Of a DNA stretch of 64,000 nt, positions 54,736-62,910 are shown one piece after another. The DNA comes from Arthrobacter sp. S41 (lineage in GTDB: Bacteria > Actinomycetota > Actinomycetes > Actinomycetales > Micrococcaceae). Position numbers and translations under genes: made by a program. The stretch spans positions 2,356,001 to 2,420,000 of the forward strand of contig NZ_SIHY01000001.1 of assembly GCF_004320535.1 (NCBI RefSeq), written 5' to 3'. A model generated the notes under the pieces. It did no database searches. It saw only the letters and a list, made by a program, of their open reading frames with translations, and was not told where the DNA came from. The first letter of the stretch is position 1, and every line of letters begins with the position of its first letter.

Positions 54736-56856
54736 CTATTTTTCTGAACCGATTTCTTGGTACAGCGCAGCGACGTCCGCTGCCTCTACGCGACCATCAG
54801 TGACCAAAATTCGAACTCGACGAGTCGCGGAGTCTCCGGGTTCCAGAACCACCGGCGAATTCCAAGCCAGAGAACTTCCCACACCGGGATAACTGGAGCT
54901 ACGAACAAACCACGGGTCACCGTCGTTGCTGCAGAAAACGAGAGTTGCTGCACCGTGCTCAACTCCGCGTTGCGCCAAACTGACCGATTCTGAGGAGAAT
55001 TCGGCACTGAAGGCTAACCATGGGCTCAGTGAGCCATGGACCTGATCCTCACCTGTTGCGTCTTGGGTAAAAATTGCTGGGCTATCAGCTTTTGGTAGCC
55101 TCCAGAAGAAGCCGCCGTATCCGCCATTAACCCGCCCGTTGGAACCGGGAGAGCCCAGAGAAACCGTTTGGTCTCGTGCGCAGAGACTAAAAGTGAAATC
55201 CATGATCCAACCCGAGATTCCGGTGGGCTCGTGGTTAAAGGCGCGCACGTTCACAGCGCGTTTTTCGTCGAGCAATATTTGCTGATCATGGCCAACCCAC
55301 TCCAGGTGCGAAGAGTGAGAATTTCCGCTGGGGGCAAATGAATTTGAAACGGTTCGAATATGCCCATGGTCTTGTCGCCACACATAACGCGAGTCAGCTC
55401 GTGTATAGGTTCGGCCACCCCAAAAGTTATTTCCGTTAACGTCCTGCAGCGCCACCCCGACACCGAGGTGCCACGAGTGATCCAGAGGCTGCTGGTCGCT
55501 GATGTGCACCCCACCAAATGTTTTCAACTCATCTAAGAAAGGACGCGGTGAATTGCTCCGGGAAATATCCTCGCCCGTGCGCAGCTTTGCAACGGTCAGC
55601 TTCTGCGCAGTCGCAGGATTCTCAAGGGTCAGTTGGCCGCTGATCGAGGCATCGGCTGCCCAGGGAGCACCGAGTGAGGCAAAGTCTGATTGGGCAGCGA
55701 CGGCACGGTTGATGAAATGCTCGATATCTGGAATGACAGGGTGAAATTCTTCGTCAGCACCAGTAGGTATAACGTGTTCTGCGCGGATAGTAGTGGGGGT
55801 GGGAGAAATGCGTATCTGCTCAAGCACCCGCATGAAGGCGCCAGCAGATTCCAGTGAGCTCAGCAGTGTCGCTTCTGTTCCGCGGCGCACGTTCACGAGA
55901 TTTTCTAAGAGGTTGGTGCGCTCAAAAACTTCAGTAGTCTCCGGGCGCCCGGACTCCGTGTTGGGGCGGATGACCAGTTCATCGCGCGTGTAGTACAAGA
56001 TTGCAGAGCCTTCGGTCCCGTAGACGGTGATCCATGGATCTTGTTGCTCCTTGGCGCAGACCGTCAACGCAGCGACTACCGGGATTCCGGTGCGCGTCTC
56101 CAGCCGAACAACAGAAGTGTCATCTGCTTCGATTTGATGAGCATGGTACAAATCGGTGGCAACCGAGACAACATCCTCAGATCTCTTCGCACCAGCAATC
56201 CGCAGTGCGCTGGCGACAGCATGAGCCAGAGGATTGGTCACCACACCGTCAGCGATTTCGATTCCGTTCAGTACTCGGTGCCCAGCCCACGGTGAGCGGT
56301 TGTAGTAGCCGGTGGTGCGCACCCAATTTCCGCTGGCGCCTACCGCGCGAAGTGCACCAATAGGCGAATTTTTGTTGTTGTCCTCGAAAAACTCTTCCAC
56401 GGCTTTTAACGCGCGAGAACCTAAAGCTTGGAAACCTACCTGGACGTTGATATTGGCCTCATGTGCGGCATAGAACAGTGTTTCGTACTGCTCTAGTGTC
56501 GCCGTGGGCGGCTTTTCAAGGTACAAGTCCGCACCGGTTTCTAAAGCTTTCATGGCCAAGTCGGCATGGGTGTTGATCGGTGTTGAAATGATGACGATGT
56601 CCGGCTTTAGACCTGTTTTCAGAAAATCATCAAAGGTACTGAAAATTTGCGTCTTTTCTCCGCGAACAAGGCTGCCAGGATCCTTGGGGTCAACGCCGGC
56701 AAGAAAGGAAATCTTTTCCTCCTCGACAAGACGATGAATGTTTGTCAGATGCTGGCGTCCGAAACCATTAAGGCCGACCAGCACCACCGCTGGTGTGGTT
56801 GACGGCAAAGCGGAATTGGTGCCGGTGACAGCCGCTACGGTGGTTTGCTGGTTCAT
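54736..56856 (-). CDS. Gfo/Idh/MocA oxidoreductase fused to a DUF6807 (PmoA-like) domain
   Basis: A 706-residue two-domain protein. Residues about 25-390 form a Gfo/Idh/MocA dehydrogenase (VVLVGLNGFGRQHL, YLEKPPTATLEQY). Residues about 420-700 form a DUF6807 beta domain with HSWHLGVGVALQDVNGNNFW, GRTYTRADSRYVWRQDHGHI and PWFVRSSSYPGVGSS. DUF6807 proteins are often encoded beside sugar genes and are of unknown function; the histidine-rich DHSWH and DHGHI stretches suggest a carbohydrate or metal site. The fusion implies the two act on the same compound. AAGGG before the ATG. Confidence 0.87.
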   Translation of the reverse strand: MNQQTTVAAVTGTNSALPSTTPAVVLVGLNGFGRQHLTNIHRLVEEEKISFLAGVDPKDPGSLVRGEKTQIFSTFDDFLKTGLKPDIVIISTPINTHADLAMKALETGADLYLEKPPTATLEQYETLFYAAHEANINVQVGFQALGSRALKAVEEFFEDNNKNSPIGALRAVGASGNWVRTTGYYNRSPWAGHRVLNGIEIADGVVTNPLAHAVASALRIAGAKRSEDVVSVATDLYHAHQIEADDTSVVRLETRTGIPVVAALTVCAKEQQDPWITVYGTEGSAILYYTRDELVIRPNTESGRPETTEVFERTNLLENLVNVRRGTEATLLSSLESAGAFMRVLEQIRISPTPTTIRAEHVIPTGADEEFHPVIPDIEHFINRAVAAQSDFASLGAPWAADASISGQLTLENPATAQKLTVAKLRTGEDISRSNSPRPFLDELKTFGGVHISDQQPLDHSWHLGVGVALQDVNGNNFWGGRTYTRADSRYVWRQDHGHIRTVSNSFAPSGNSHSSHLEWVGHDQQILLDEKRAVNVRAFNHEPTGISGWIMDFTFSLCARDQTVSLGSPGSNGRVNGGYGGFFWRLPKADSPAIFTQDATGEDQVHGSLSPWLAFSAEFSSESVSLAQRGVEHGAATLVFCSNDGDPWFVRSSSYPGVGSSLAWNSPVVLEPGDSATRRVRILVTDGRVEAADVAALYQEIGSEK

Positions 56857-56886
56857 GGTGCCCTTCTTGGAATCGTCGAAGTCAGA

Positions 56887-57795
56887 TCAGTTTATGGCGC
56901 TCGCCGGATGGATGCCTGCAGCTTGCTCAAGATGGGGCAAAACTAGCGACTCATAACGTTGAGACATGGTGGCAAGAGTCAGGTGAGGATCTTGTGAATT
57001 GATCTCATCGTTAAAGATCTCCACTTCCACTGGTCCCCGATAGCCGGCCCGGGCAACCCAGCGGGAGATCGTTGCGAAATCAATATGTCCATCGCCCATC
57101 ATTCCGCGTGATTGCAGTGCATTGCTGGCGATAGGCAAGTTGAAGTCGCAAACCTGGTAGCTAACCAAACGGCGTTCGAGACCAGCCCGCTGAATTTGCT
57201 GCTGCAACTGCGGATCCCAGAAGACATGGAAGGTATCAACAACAACTCCTACGGCTTCGGCCGGGTGAGCGGTGGCCAAGTCGAGAGCTTGGCCTAGGGT
57301 CGAGAGCACAGCCCGGTCCACCGCATACATGGGGTGTAGTGCTTCGAGCACGAGGCAGACGCCGTGTTCTAGCGCCAGCGGAACCAACTGATCCAAGCTG
57401 CGCGCAACTCGGTCGCGAGCGGCGACGATGTCTTTGTCGGCAGGATCGCCAGAGCCCCCGAGAATGTGCGCCGCCGAGGGCAAGCCGCCAACAACCATAA
57501 TTAGGTTGCGCGCGCCGATCGTGGCGGCCTCTTCGATAGCTTTCTGGTTGGATTCAAGCGCCTCTTGCTTAGTCCGTGGCGAAGCCCCGGTGAGAAAGCC
57601 GCCGCGGCACAGGGTACTGGCCTGAAGCCCGCCTTCTCTGATGATGGTTGCTGCACGTTGCGCACCGCCAACTTCTTCAATCAAGTGTCGCCATGGACCG
57701 ATGTGCGTCAGACCCGCACGGGCAGCTGCCTCCACCGCCTGATGCAGGTTTAGTTTGGGGGTGGTTCCGGTGTTCAGCGATAATTCGAAGCTCAT
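56887..57795 (-). CDS. sugar phosphate isomerase/epimerase (AP endonuclease 2 fold)
   Basis: A 302-residue TIM-barrel protein of the xylose-isomerase-like group. Metal-binding positions visible are Glu in LVLEALHPMYAV, Asp-His in VVVDTFHVFWDPQL and Glu in VEVEIFNDEI. I start at ATG 57795, which overlaps the DUF993 stop as ATGA and gives the usual SFELSLNT opening; a longer frame upstream is the shadow of DUF993. It probably interconverts a keto and an aldo sugar or sugar derivative. Confidence 0.9.
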   Translation of the reverse strand: MSFELSLNTGTTPKLNLHQAVEAAARAGLTHIGPWRHLIEEVGGAQRAATIIREGGLQASTLCRGGFLTGASPRTKQEALESNQKAIEEAATIGARNLIMVVGGLPSAAHILGGSGDPADKDIVAARDRVARSLDQLVPLALEHGVCLVLEALHPMYAVDRAVLSTLGQALDLATAHPAEAVGVVVDTFHVFWDPQLQQQIQRAGLERRLVSYQVCDFNLPIASNALQSRGMMGDGHIDFATISRWVARAGYRGPVEVEIFNDEINSQDPHLTLATMSQRYESLVLPHLEQAAGIHPASAIN

Positions 57796-59045
57796 GAGAC
57801 TCCAGTCAGCGTTTGGGTGGTTACGTTGACGCCGTAGACAGCTAGGAGCTGTTCCATGCGTTCGGCTGCCAGGTGTGGGTTCAGTAGCAGTCCGGCGGTA
57901 TCGGCGAGCACGAAGGTACGGATCAGATGCGGGAGCGAACGTCCTGCCTGAAGGCCGCCAATCATCTGGAATCCGGCTTGGTGGCCGTTGAGCCATGAAA
58001 GGAAGGCAATTCCTGTTTTGTAGTAGAGCGTGGGTGCGCTAAAAATATGCAGTCCTAGTTCCCTAGTGGAATCCAAAATTGCGCGTCCGCGTTGCGAATC
58101 TTCTGCGTCAAAAGCCTGCATAGCCGTTGAGGCTGCGGGGTAGATGGCCGCAAATATTCCTAGCAAGGCATCTGAATGTAGTTCGCCGTCACCCTCGATC
58201 AGCTCCGGGTAGTTGAAGTCGTCCCCGGTGTAGAGCCTGACCCCTGCAGGAAGTGCAGCACGAAGTTGTTTCTCATGCTCGGCATCGAGCAGTGAAACCT
58301 TCACGCCATCAATCTTGTGGGCGTACTTGTCCAAGATTGATTGGAAGATTGAGGTGGCTTCGGCCAGATCGGTGGTGCCCCAGTACCCGGCCAGTTCTGG
58401 ATCGAACATTTCACCGAGCCAGTGCAAGATGACCGGTTCTTGAGCAGCTTCCAGCACAGTTGAATAGACCTGGAGGTAATCGTGTGAGTTGCGCGCTGCC
58501 TTAGCGAGGGCGCGTGAGCACATCACAATAGATTTTGATCCGGAGCCTTCTACTAAGCGCAGCATTTCCAGGTAGGCATCGGTGACCAACTGCAACTGTC
58601 CGGGCTTAATGGAGTTAACCGTTAGCTGATCCGTTCCTACGCCGCAGGCGAGGATATCACGAACCGTCAGGCCGCCCAGTGCTGGGTAGCGGTTTTCTGC
58701 GATGACCGTGGCAGCCTCGTGGGCTGAACGCGTGATCAGCTCGCAGGTGGCTGCATAGTCCAAGCCCATGCCACGTTGTGCGGTATCCATTGCATCCGCG
58801 ACGCCTAGTCCGTAGGACCAGAGCTCGTGGCGGTAGGCCAAGGTGGCATCCCAATCGATAATCGCCGGCGCTCCGGGGGTGTTATTTGCCCCCATCTGCG
58901 GGATGACGTGGGCCGCGGCGTAGACCTTGCGGGAGACAAAGGGGGCGAGCGGGCGTGTGAAGTCCCCTGGACCTTTGAGGGTGTAGGTGAACGACTGGCC
59001 ATGTTCATCGATCAATCCGAGTTCCGGAAGATTGTTCTCGTTCAT
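57792..59045 (-). CDS. DUF993 (dihydrodipicolinate synthase-like) protein
   Basis: A 417-residue TIM-barrel protein of the DUF993 family, related to dihydrodipicolinate synthase and keto-acid aldolases. A candidate Schiff-base Lys is in KIDGVKVSLLD, and conserved stretches include VILHWLGEMFDP and LYTGDDFNYPELI. Some relatives of this fold cleave 2-keto-3-deoxy sugar acids. Such a step would fit this cluster, but no activity is known for DUF993. It overlaps genes on both sides by ATGA. Confidence 0.86.
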   Translation of the reverse strand: MNENNLPELGLIDEHGQSFTYTLKGPGDFTRPLAPFVSRKVYAAAHVIPQMGANNTPGAPAIIDWDATLAYRHELWSYGLGVADAMDTAQRGMGLDYAATCELITRSAHEAATVIAENRYPALGGLTVRDILACGVGTDQLTVNSIKPGQLQLVTDAYLEMLRLVEGSGSKSIVMCSRALAKAARNSHDYLQVYSTVLEAAQEPVILHWLGEMFDPELAGYWGTTDLAEATSIFQSILDKYAHKIDGVKVSLLDAEHEKQLRAALPAGVRLYTGDDFNYPELIEGDGELHSDALLGIFAAIYPAASTAMQAFDAEDSQRGRAILDSTRELGLHIFSAPTLYYKTGIAFLSWLNGHQAGFQMIGGLQAGRSLPHLIRTFVLADTAGLLLNPHLAAERMEQLLAVYGVNVTTQTLTGVS

Positions 59046-60208
59046 AGCGTGATCTCCGGAATGTCCAGCGTGCGTCGCTCGGCTGCGGACTGCAGGCCCA
59101 AGCTGGCCAGTTGCACGCCGCGGGCTGCGGAGAGCAAACCGAATTGGTGCTCTCGACCGGCAGCAACGTCACCGAGGAAGTCTTCCCACTGCAGCTTAAA
59201 TCCGTTATCCAAGTCCGCGTTGGCTGGAACTTCGAGCCATTGGTCGCGGAAGGATTCAGTGACAGGCAGATCTGGATTCCATACGGGCTTAGGTGTGTGG
59301 GCTCGTTGCTGGGCCACACACTTGTTCAATCCTGCAACAGCGGAACCGTGGGTTCCGTCAATCTGGAATTCGACAAGTTCGTCGCGGTACACACGCACAG
59401 CCCAGGAAGAATTGATCTGAGCGATGACCGGGTCACCTGCCGGTGTCTCAAGTTCGAATATTCCGTAGGCGGCATCGTCTGCGGTAGCAGTGTAGGGCTC
59501 GCCCTGCTCGTCCCAGCGGGTTGGGATGTGGGTGGCGGTCGTGGAGGTCACCGTCTTGACGCGGCCGATGATTCCTTCCAGTACGTAGTTCCAGTGGCAG
59601 TACATGTCGGTGGTCATGGACCCGCCATCGGCCAGCCGGTAGTTCCACGATGGGCGCTGGGCTTCTTGGATTTCTCCTTCGAAGACCCAGTAGCCGAACT
59701 CGCCACGCAGGGACAAGATTCTTCCGAAGAATCCTTCGTCCACAAGGCGTCGTAGCTTGACCAGCCCTGGCAGATAGAGCTTGTCATGAACTACGCCTGC
59801 GGTAATTCCTTTGGCTTTGGCCTGACGGGCTAGATCCACCGCATCACTCAGGGTTTCCGCTGTGGGCTTCTCGGTGAAGATGTGCTTGCCCGCTGCGATG
59901 GCCTTGGACAGGGTGTCGTATCTCAGCGAGGTCATCGATGCGTCAAAGATGATGTCGACAGTGGGATCATCAATCAGCGAATCGAGGTCGGTGGTGTAGT
60001 GCTCCACCTGATGTCTGTTTGCCAGCTCGCGTAGTTTGTCTTCATTTCGACCGACGAGTATCGGTTCAACGGTGAGTTTGGAACCGTCAGCTAGCGTGAT
60101 GCCGCCTTGGTCGCGGATGGGCAAGATGGAACGCAGCAGGTGCTGTCGATAGCCCATGCGACCGGTGATGCCGTTCATGGCAATTCGGAGAACTTTGGTA
60201 TTTGTCAC
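59042..60208 (-). CDS. Gfo/Idh/MocA family oxidoreductase
   Basis: A 388-residue dehydrogenase with Rossmann start RIAMNGITGRMGYRQHLLRS, the catalytic Lys in TEKPTAETL and substrate-domain stretch MTTDMYCHWNYVLEGI. It is the first gene of the minus-strand operon and starts at GTG with GAGGAG upstream. It overlaps DUF993 by ATGA. The usual EKP active-site Lys is kept; the substrate is unknown. Confidence 0.91.
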   Translation of the reverse strand: MTNTKVLRIAMNGITGRMGYRQHLLRSILPIRDQGGITLADGSKLTVEPILVGRNEDKLRELANRHQVEHYTTDLDSLIDDPTVDIIFDASMTSLRYDTLSKAIAAGKHIFTEKPTAETLSDAVDLARQAKAKGITAGVVHDKLYLPGLVKLRRLVDEGFFGRILSLRGEFGYWVFEGEIQEAQRPSWNYRLADGGSMTTDMYCHWNYVLEGIIGRVKTVTSTTATHIPTRWDEQGEPYTATADDAAYGIFELETPAGDPVIAQINSSWAVRVYRDELVEFQIDGTHGSAVAGLNKCVAQQRAHTPKPVWNPDLPVTESFRDQWLEVPANADLDNGFKLQWEDFLGDVAAGREHQFGLLSAARGVQLASLGLQSAAERRTLDIPEITL

Positions 60209-60250
60209 GAGATACTCCTCGGCTAAAAAATGAGAGGGGAAACAATTTCG

Positions 60251-60293
60251 GGAATGCGCTTTCCACGATAGTGATGCAAATTTAGGGTGTCAA
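60251..60293 (-). promoter_or_regulatory. promoter and LacI-type operator 2
   Basis: On the minus strand TTGACA (60288-60293) and TATCGT (60265-60270) are 17 bases apart, a good sigma-A promoter for the oxidoreductase operon. The operator core GGAATGCGCTTTCC (60251-60264) lies directly downstream of the -10 box, where a bound repressor would block initiation. It also lies upstream of the divergent LacI gene. Confidence 0.8.
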
Positions 60294-60353
60294 CCATCAC
60301 GGGCTTTGAGGGATAAGCTTGTCCCAGCTTGTCGTGGACGAAAAGGATTTCAG

Positions 60354-61376
60354 ATGGCTATTCGACTGACTGATGTCGCTAATGAGGCGGGAGTTTCATT
60401 GGCGACTGCTTCGCGTGTACTCAATGGATCAGCCCGCAAACCGGCGGCCGAAATCTCGGATAGGGTCCGTGCTGCGGCGGAGAAACTTGGGTATTTTCCT
60501 AACGCGCAAGCGCAAGCGCTTGCCCGAGCCTCAACAAAGCTGATCGGGCTGGTGGTCCGTGATATCGCAGACCCCTATTTCTCAACTATTGCCCGAGGCG
60601 TCCAGCGAGGCTTGGGGGATAGTGGCACCCAGCTGCTGTTGGCCAGCACCGATTCTGATCCCGAGCGAGAGATCGAGGCGGTGAAGGCATTTATGTCTCA
60701 GCGCACCGACGCAATCATTCTTTCCGGATCAAGGGCATTATCCGAAGATGATGGACTGTTGCGCTTGATCGAGAGCTACCAGGACAACGGTGGCCAAATT
60801 GTTGTTATCGGTCAGCCACTCGCTAGCACCGGTGGAATTCATGTGGATAACGAGACCACGTCTGAGAACCTCGCCGGTGAACTTATCCGCGCAGGTCACC
60901 GCAAGTTTGTTGTGCTTGCAGGCGATGAAAATCTACTGACTTCTCGGGGCCGTGCTCAGGGTTTCATGGCGAAGCTGAAGCGGACGGGACTTGTTGCGGT
61001 AGACGTGATTCACGGGGCATTCTCCCGCGAGGGCGCCTATATGGCCATGAGTGATTACCTGAAAGGGTGCGAGGCAACGGAGCCGCGGGAGCAGGTCTGC
61101 GTTTTTTGCGTTTCCGACGTGATGGCACTGGGCGCTATTCGCGCCATTCGAGAAAGCGGACTTCGGGTACCGCAGGATATTGCCGTGGTGGGGTTTGACG
61201 ACATTCCCACCCTGGTGGACGTCACCCCCTCGATTAGCACCGCGCGATTGCCGCTGGAGGAAATTGGCCGATGGGCCGGTGAGATGGTGTTAAGCCACGG
61301 GGACGCGCGCAAAATGGTTGTTACTGGCACTCCGGTGTTGCGTGAATCATCGGAACTCCGCGCGGAAAATCGGTAA
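60354..61376 (+). CDS. LacI family repressor of the sugar cluster
   Basis: A 340-residue LacI regulator: helix-turn-helix RLTDVANEAGVSLATASRVL plus hinge (about 4-60), effector domain after that (LVVRDIADPYFSTIARGVQR). I start at ATG 60354, with AAAAGGA upstream; an earlier frame start at 60306 has none. It is divergent from the oxidoreductase operon, and a shared operator sits in each promoter region of the cluster, so it most likely represses the whole cluster until its sugar is present. Confidence 0.92.
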   Translation: MAIRLTDVANEAGVSLATASRVLNGSARKPAAEISDRVRAAAEKLGYFPNAQAQALARASTKLIGLVVRDIADPYFSTIARGVQRGLGDSGTQLLLASTDSDPEREIEAVKAFMSQRTDAIILSGSRALSEDDGLLRLIESYQDNGGQIVVIGQPLASTGGIHVDNETTSENLAGELIRAGHRKFVVLAGDENLLTSRGRAQGFMAKLKRTGLVAVDVIHGAFSREGAYMAMSDYLKGCEATEPREQVCVFCVSDVMALGAIRAIRESGLRVPQDIAVVGFDDIPTLVDVTPSISTARLPLEEIGRWAGEMVLSHGDARKMVVTGTPVLRESSELRAENR

Positions 61377-61432
61377 TACCGAACCTGCATGATGCGATGT
61401 TCAAATGTAATTGATGGATTCGACCTCTGCTC

Positions 61433-61480
61433 TTGACTCGTGACTGGGGTCACAATTAGATTGTTTGGGAAGCGCTTTCC
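61433..61480 (+). promoter_or_regulatory. promoter and LacI-type operator 3
   Basis: TTGACT (61433-61438) and TAGATT (61457-61462), 18 bases apart, form a sigma-A promoter for the solute-binding protein. The operator core GGGAAGCGCTTTCC (61467-61480) lies directly downstream of the -10 box. It matches operators 1 and 2 in the pattern GGRAWGCGCWTTCC. Confidence 0.8.
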
Positions 61481-61547
61481 GCAATGTTGATCGGCAGGGT
61501 CAATTGTTGAAACTTCGCTCTTATCGGCCCACTCAAGGAGGAGACCC

Positions 61548-62864
61548 ATGGACCAGCAGGACAACTCAAGAAAAAGTCGGCAGAAGTTCGGTGCACGTCT
61601 GAGCAAGTCCGTAGCCATTGCCGCCGTTGCCGCTCTGGCGCTAACTGGTTGCGGTGGCAGCAGTGGTGCTGAAAGCGCGGACGGCAAGAAGATTCTCCGC
61701 TTTTCTTGGTGGGGATCCGATACGAGAGCCCAAGCCACGAACAAGATCATCGAAGCTTTCGAAGCAGAGAATCCCGATATTGATGTCCAGGGAGAATATT
61801 CGGACTGGAGCGGTTACTGGGACAAACTGGCTACCCAGGTTGCTTCCAACGATGCTCCTGACATCATCCAGATGGACGACAAGTATCTTCGCGAATACGC
61901 GGACCGCGGCGCTCTACTGGATCTGACCGGGGTTGATGTCTCCAAGTTTGAAGAGGTTTCCATTCAAAACGGAACCACTGACGATGGTCTGGTCGGCATT
62001 ACTACCGGCATCAATTCCTTCACCCTGACGGCCAATCCTAAAGTTCTGAAAGAAGCTGGTCTAGAAATCCCCGACGATAAGACCTGGACCTGGGACGACT
62101 ACCGGAAGATCACCGAAACCGTCAGCGAGAAAGCAGAAGGAAAGTACGGCGCCGAAGCTCCCAACGAACCGGCTGGACTGCAGACCTGGCTGCGCCAAGA
62201 CGGCAAGCATCTCACCGGCTCTGACGGCAAGCTCGGATTCAGCGCAGAGGATCTCACAACTTACTTCCAGCACCATCGAGACCTGTTGGACGCCGGCTCT
62301 TACCCTAAAGCCTCGGTATTGGCAGAAAACCAGAATGCCGGGCCTGACCGCTCGATGACTGGTACCGGAACCGCAGCTTTTGGCATGTGGTGGAGCAACC
62401 AGCTAGGTGGCTTGTCGGCCGCGGTTGGCTCGGATCTTGTCCCGTTGCGTTTGCCTAGCAGCACGGGCAAAGCCGAAGACAACGGGCTCTGGTACAAATC
62501 ATCGATGATGATGTCAGGCTTCGCGCGCACCAAGCACCCGGAGGAGACCAAGAAGTTCATTGACTTTATGGTCAACTCGCAAGAAGCCGGTGCGCTTAAT
62601 CAAATGGACCGCGGATTGCCAGCGAATCTCGACGTTCGTAAAAAGGTAGTTGCCGATTTGGACTCAGTCGAAACGGCCTCCGCGAAGTTCGTCACGAGCC
62701 TAAAGCCAGAGCTGAAGGGTACAGAGTCGATTCCACCGATGGGCTTCAGTGCCGTTCAGGACATCCTCTATCGCTACGAGATGGAAGTGTTCTTCGAGCG
62801 ACAGAGTGTTGCCGATGCAGCACAAAACGCATTCAAGGAAATCGAAACCGCAGTATCCCAGTAA
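61548..62864 (+). CDS. ABC sugar-binding lipoprotein
   Basis: A 438-residue extracellular solute-binding protein of the family-1 (maltose-type) group. The signal peptide is KSVAIAAVAALALTGCGG with the lipidated Cys at about 35. The mature part begins LRFSWWGSDTRAQ and has the DIIQMDDKYLREYADRGALL block. AAGGAGGAGA before the ATG. It is split from the permease genes by 11 kb but shares their operator, so it most likely captures the sugar for the permeases at 49290 and 50209. Confidence 0.93.
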   Translation: MDQQDNSRKSRQKFGARLSKSVAIAAVAALALTGCGGSSGAESADGKKILRFSWWGSDTRAQATNKIIEAFEAENPDIDVQGEYSDWSGYWDKLATQVASNDAPDIIQMDDKYLREYADRGALLDLTGVDVSKFEEVSIQNGTTDDGLVGITTGINSFTLTANPKVLKEAGLEIPDDKTWTWDDYRKITETVSEKAEGKYGAEAPNEPAGLQTWLRQDGKHLTGSDGKLGFSAEDLTTYFQHHRDLLDAGSYPKASVLAENQNAGPDRSMTGTGTAAFGMWWSNQLGGLSAAVGSDLVPLRLPSSTGKAEDNGLWYKSSMMMSGFARTKHPEETKKFIDFMVNSQEAGALNQMDRGLPANLDVRKKVVADLDSVETASAKFVTSLKPELKGTESIPPMGFSAVQDILYRYEMEVFFERQSVADAAQNAFKEIETAVSQ

Positions 62865-62910
62865 TTAAACGACTAATGGGCCCCGAAAGAGGGCCCATTA
62901 GTCGTTTAAT
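62864..62910. terminator. bidirectional terminator
   Basis: Two 20-base arms (62864-62883 and 62891-62910) pair perfectly around a 7-base loop, filling the whole gap between the convergent lipoprotein and kinase-fold genes. Ends are A/T-rich (ATTAAAC, GTTTAAT). Confidence 0.85.

Noticed and set aside
57796-57996. Longer frame for the sugar isomerase
   Set aside because: The added residues overlap the DUF993 gene in another frame; the ATGA overlap at 57792-57795 marks the true start.
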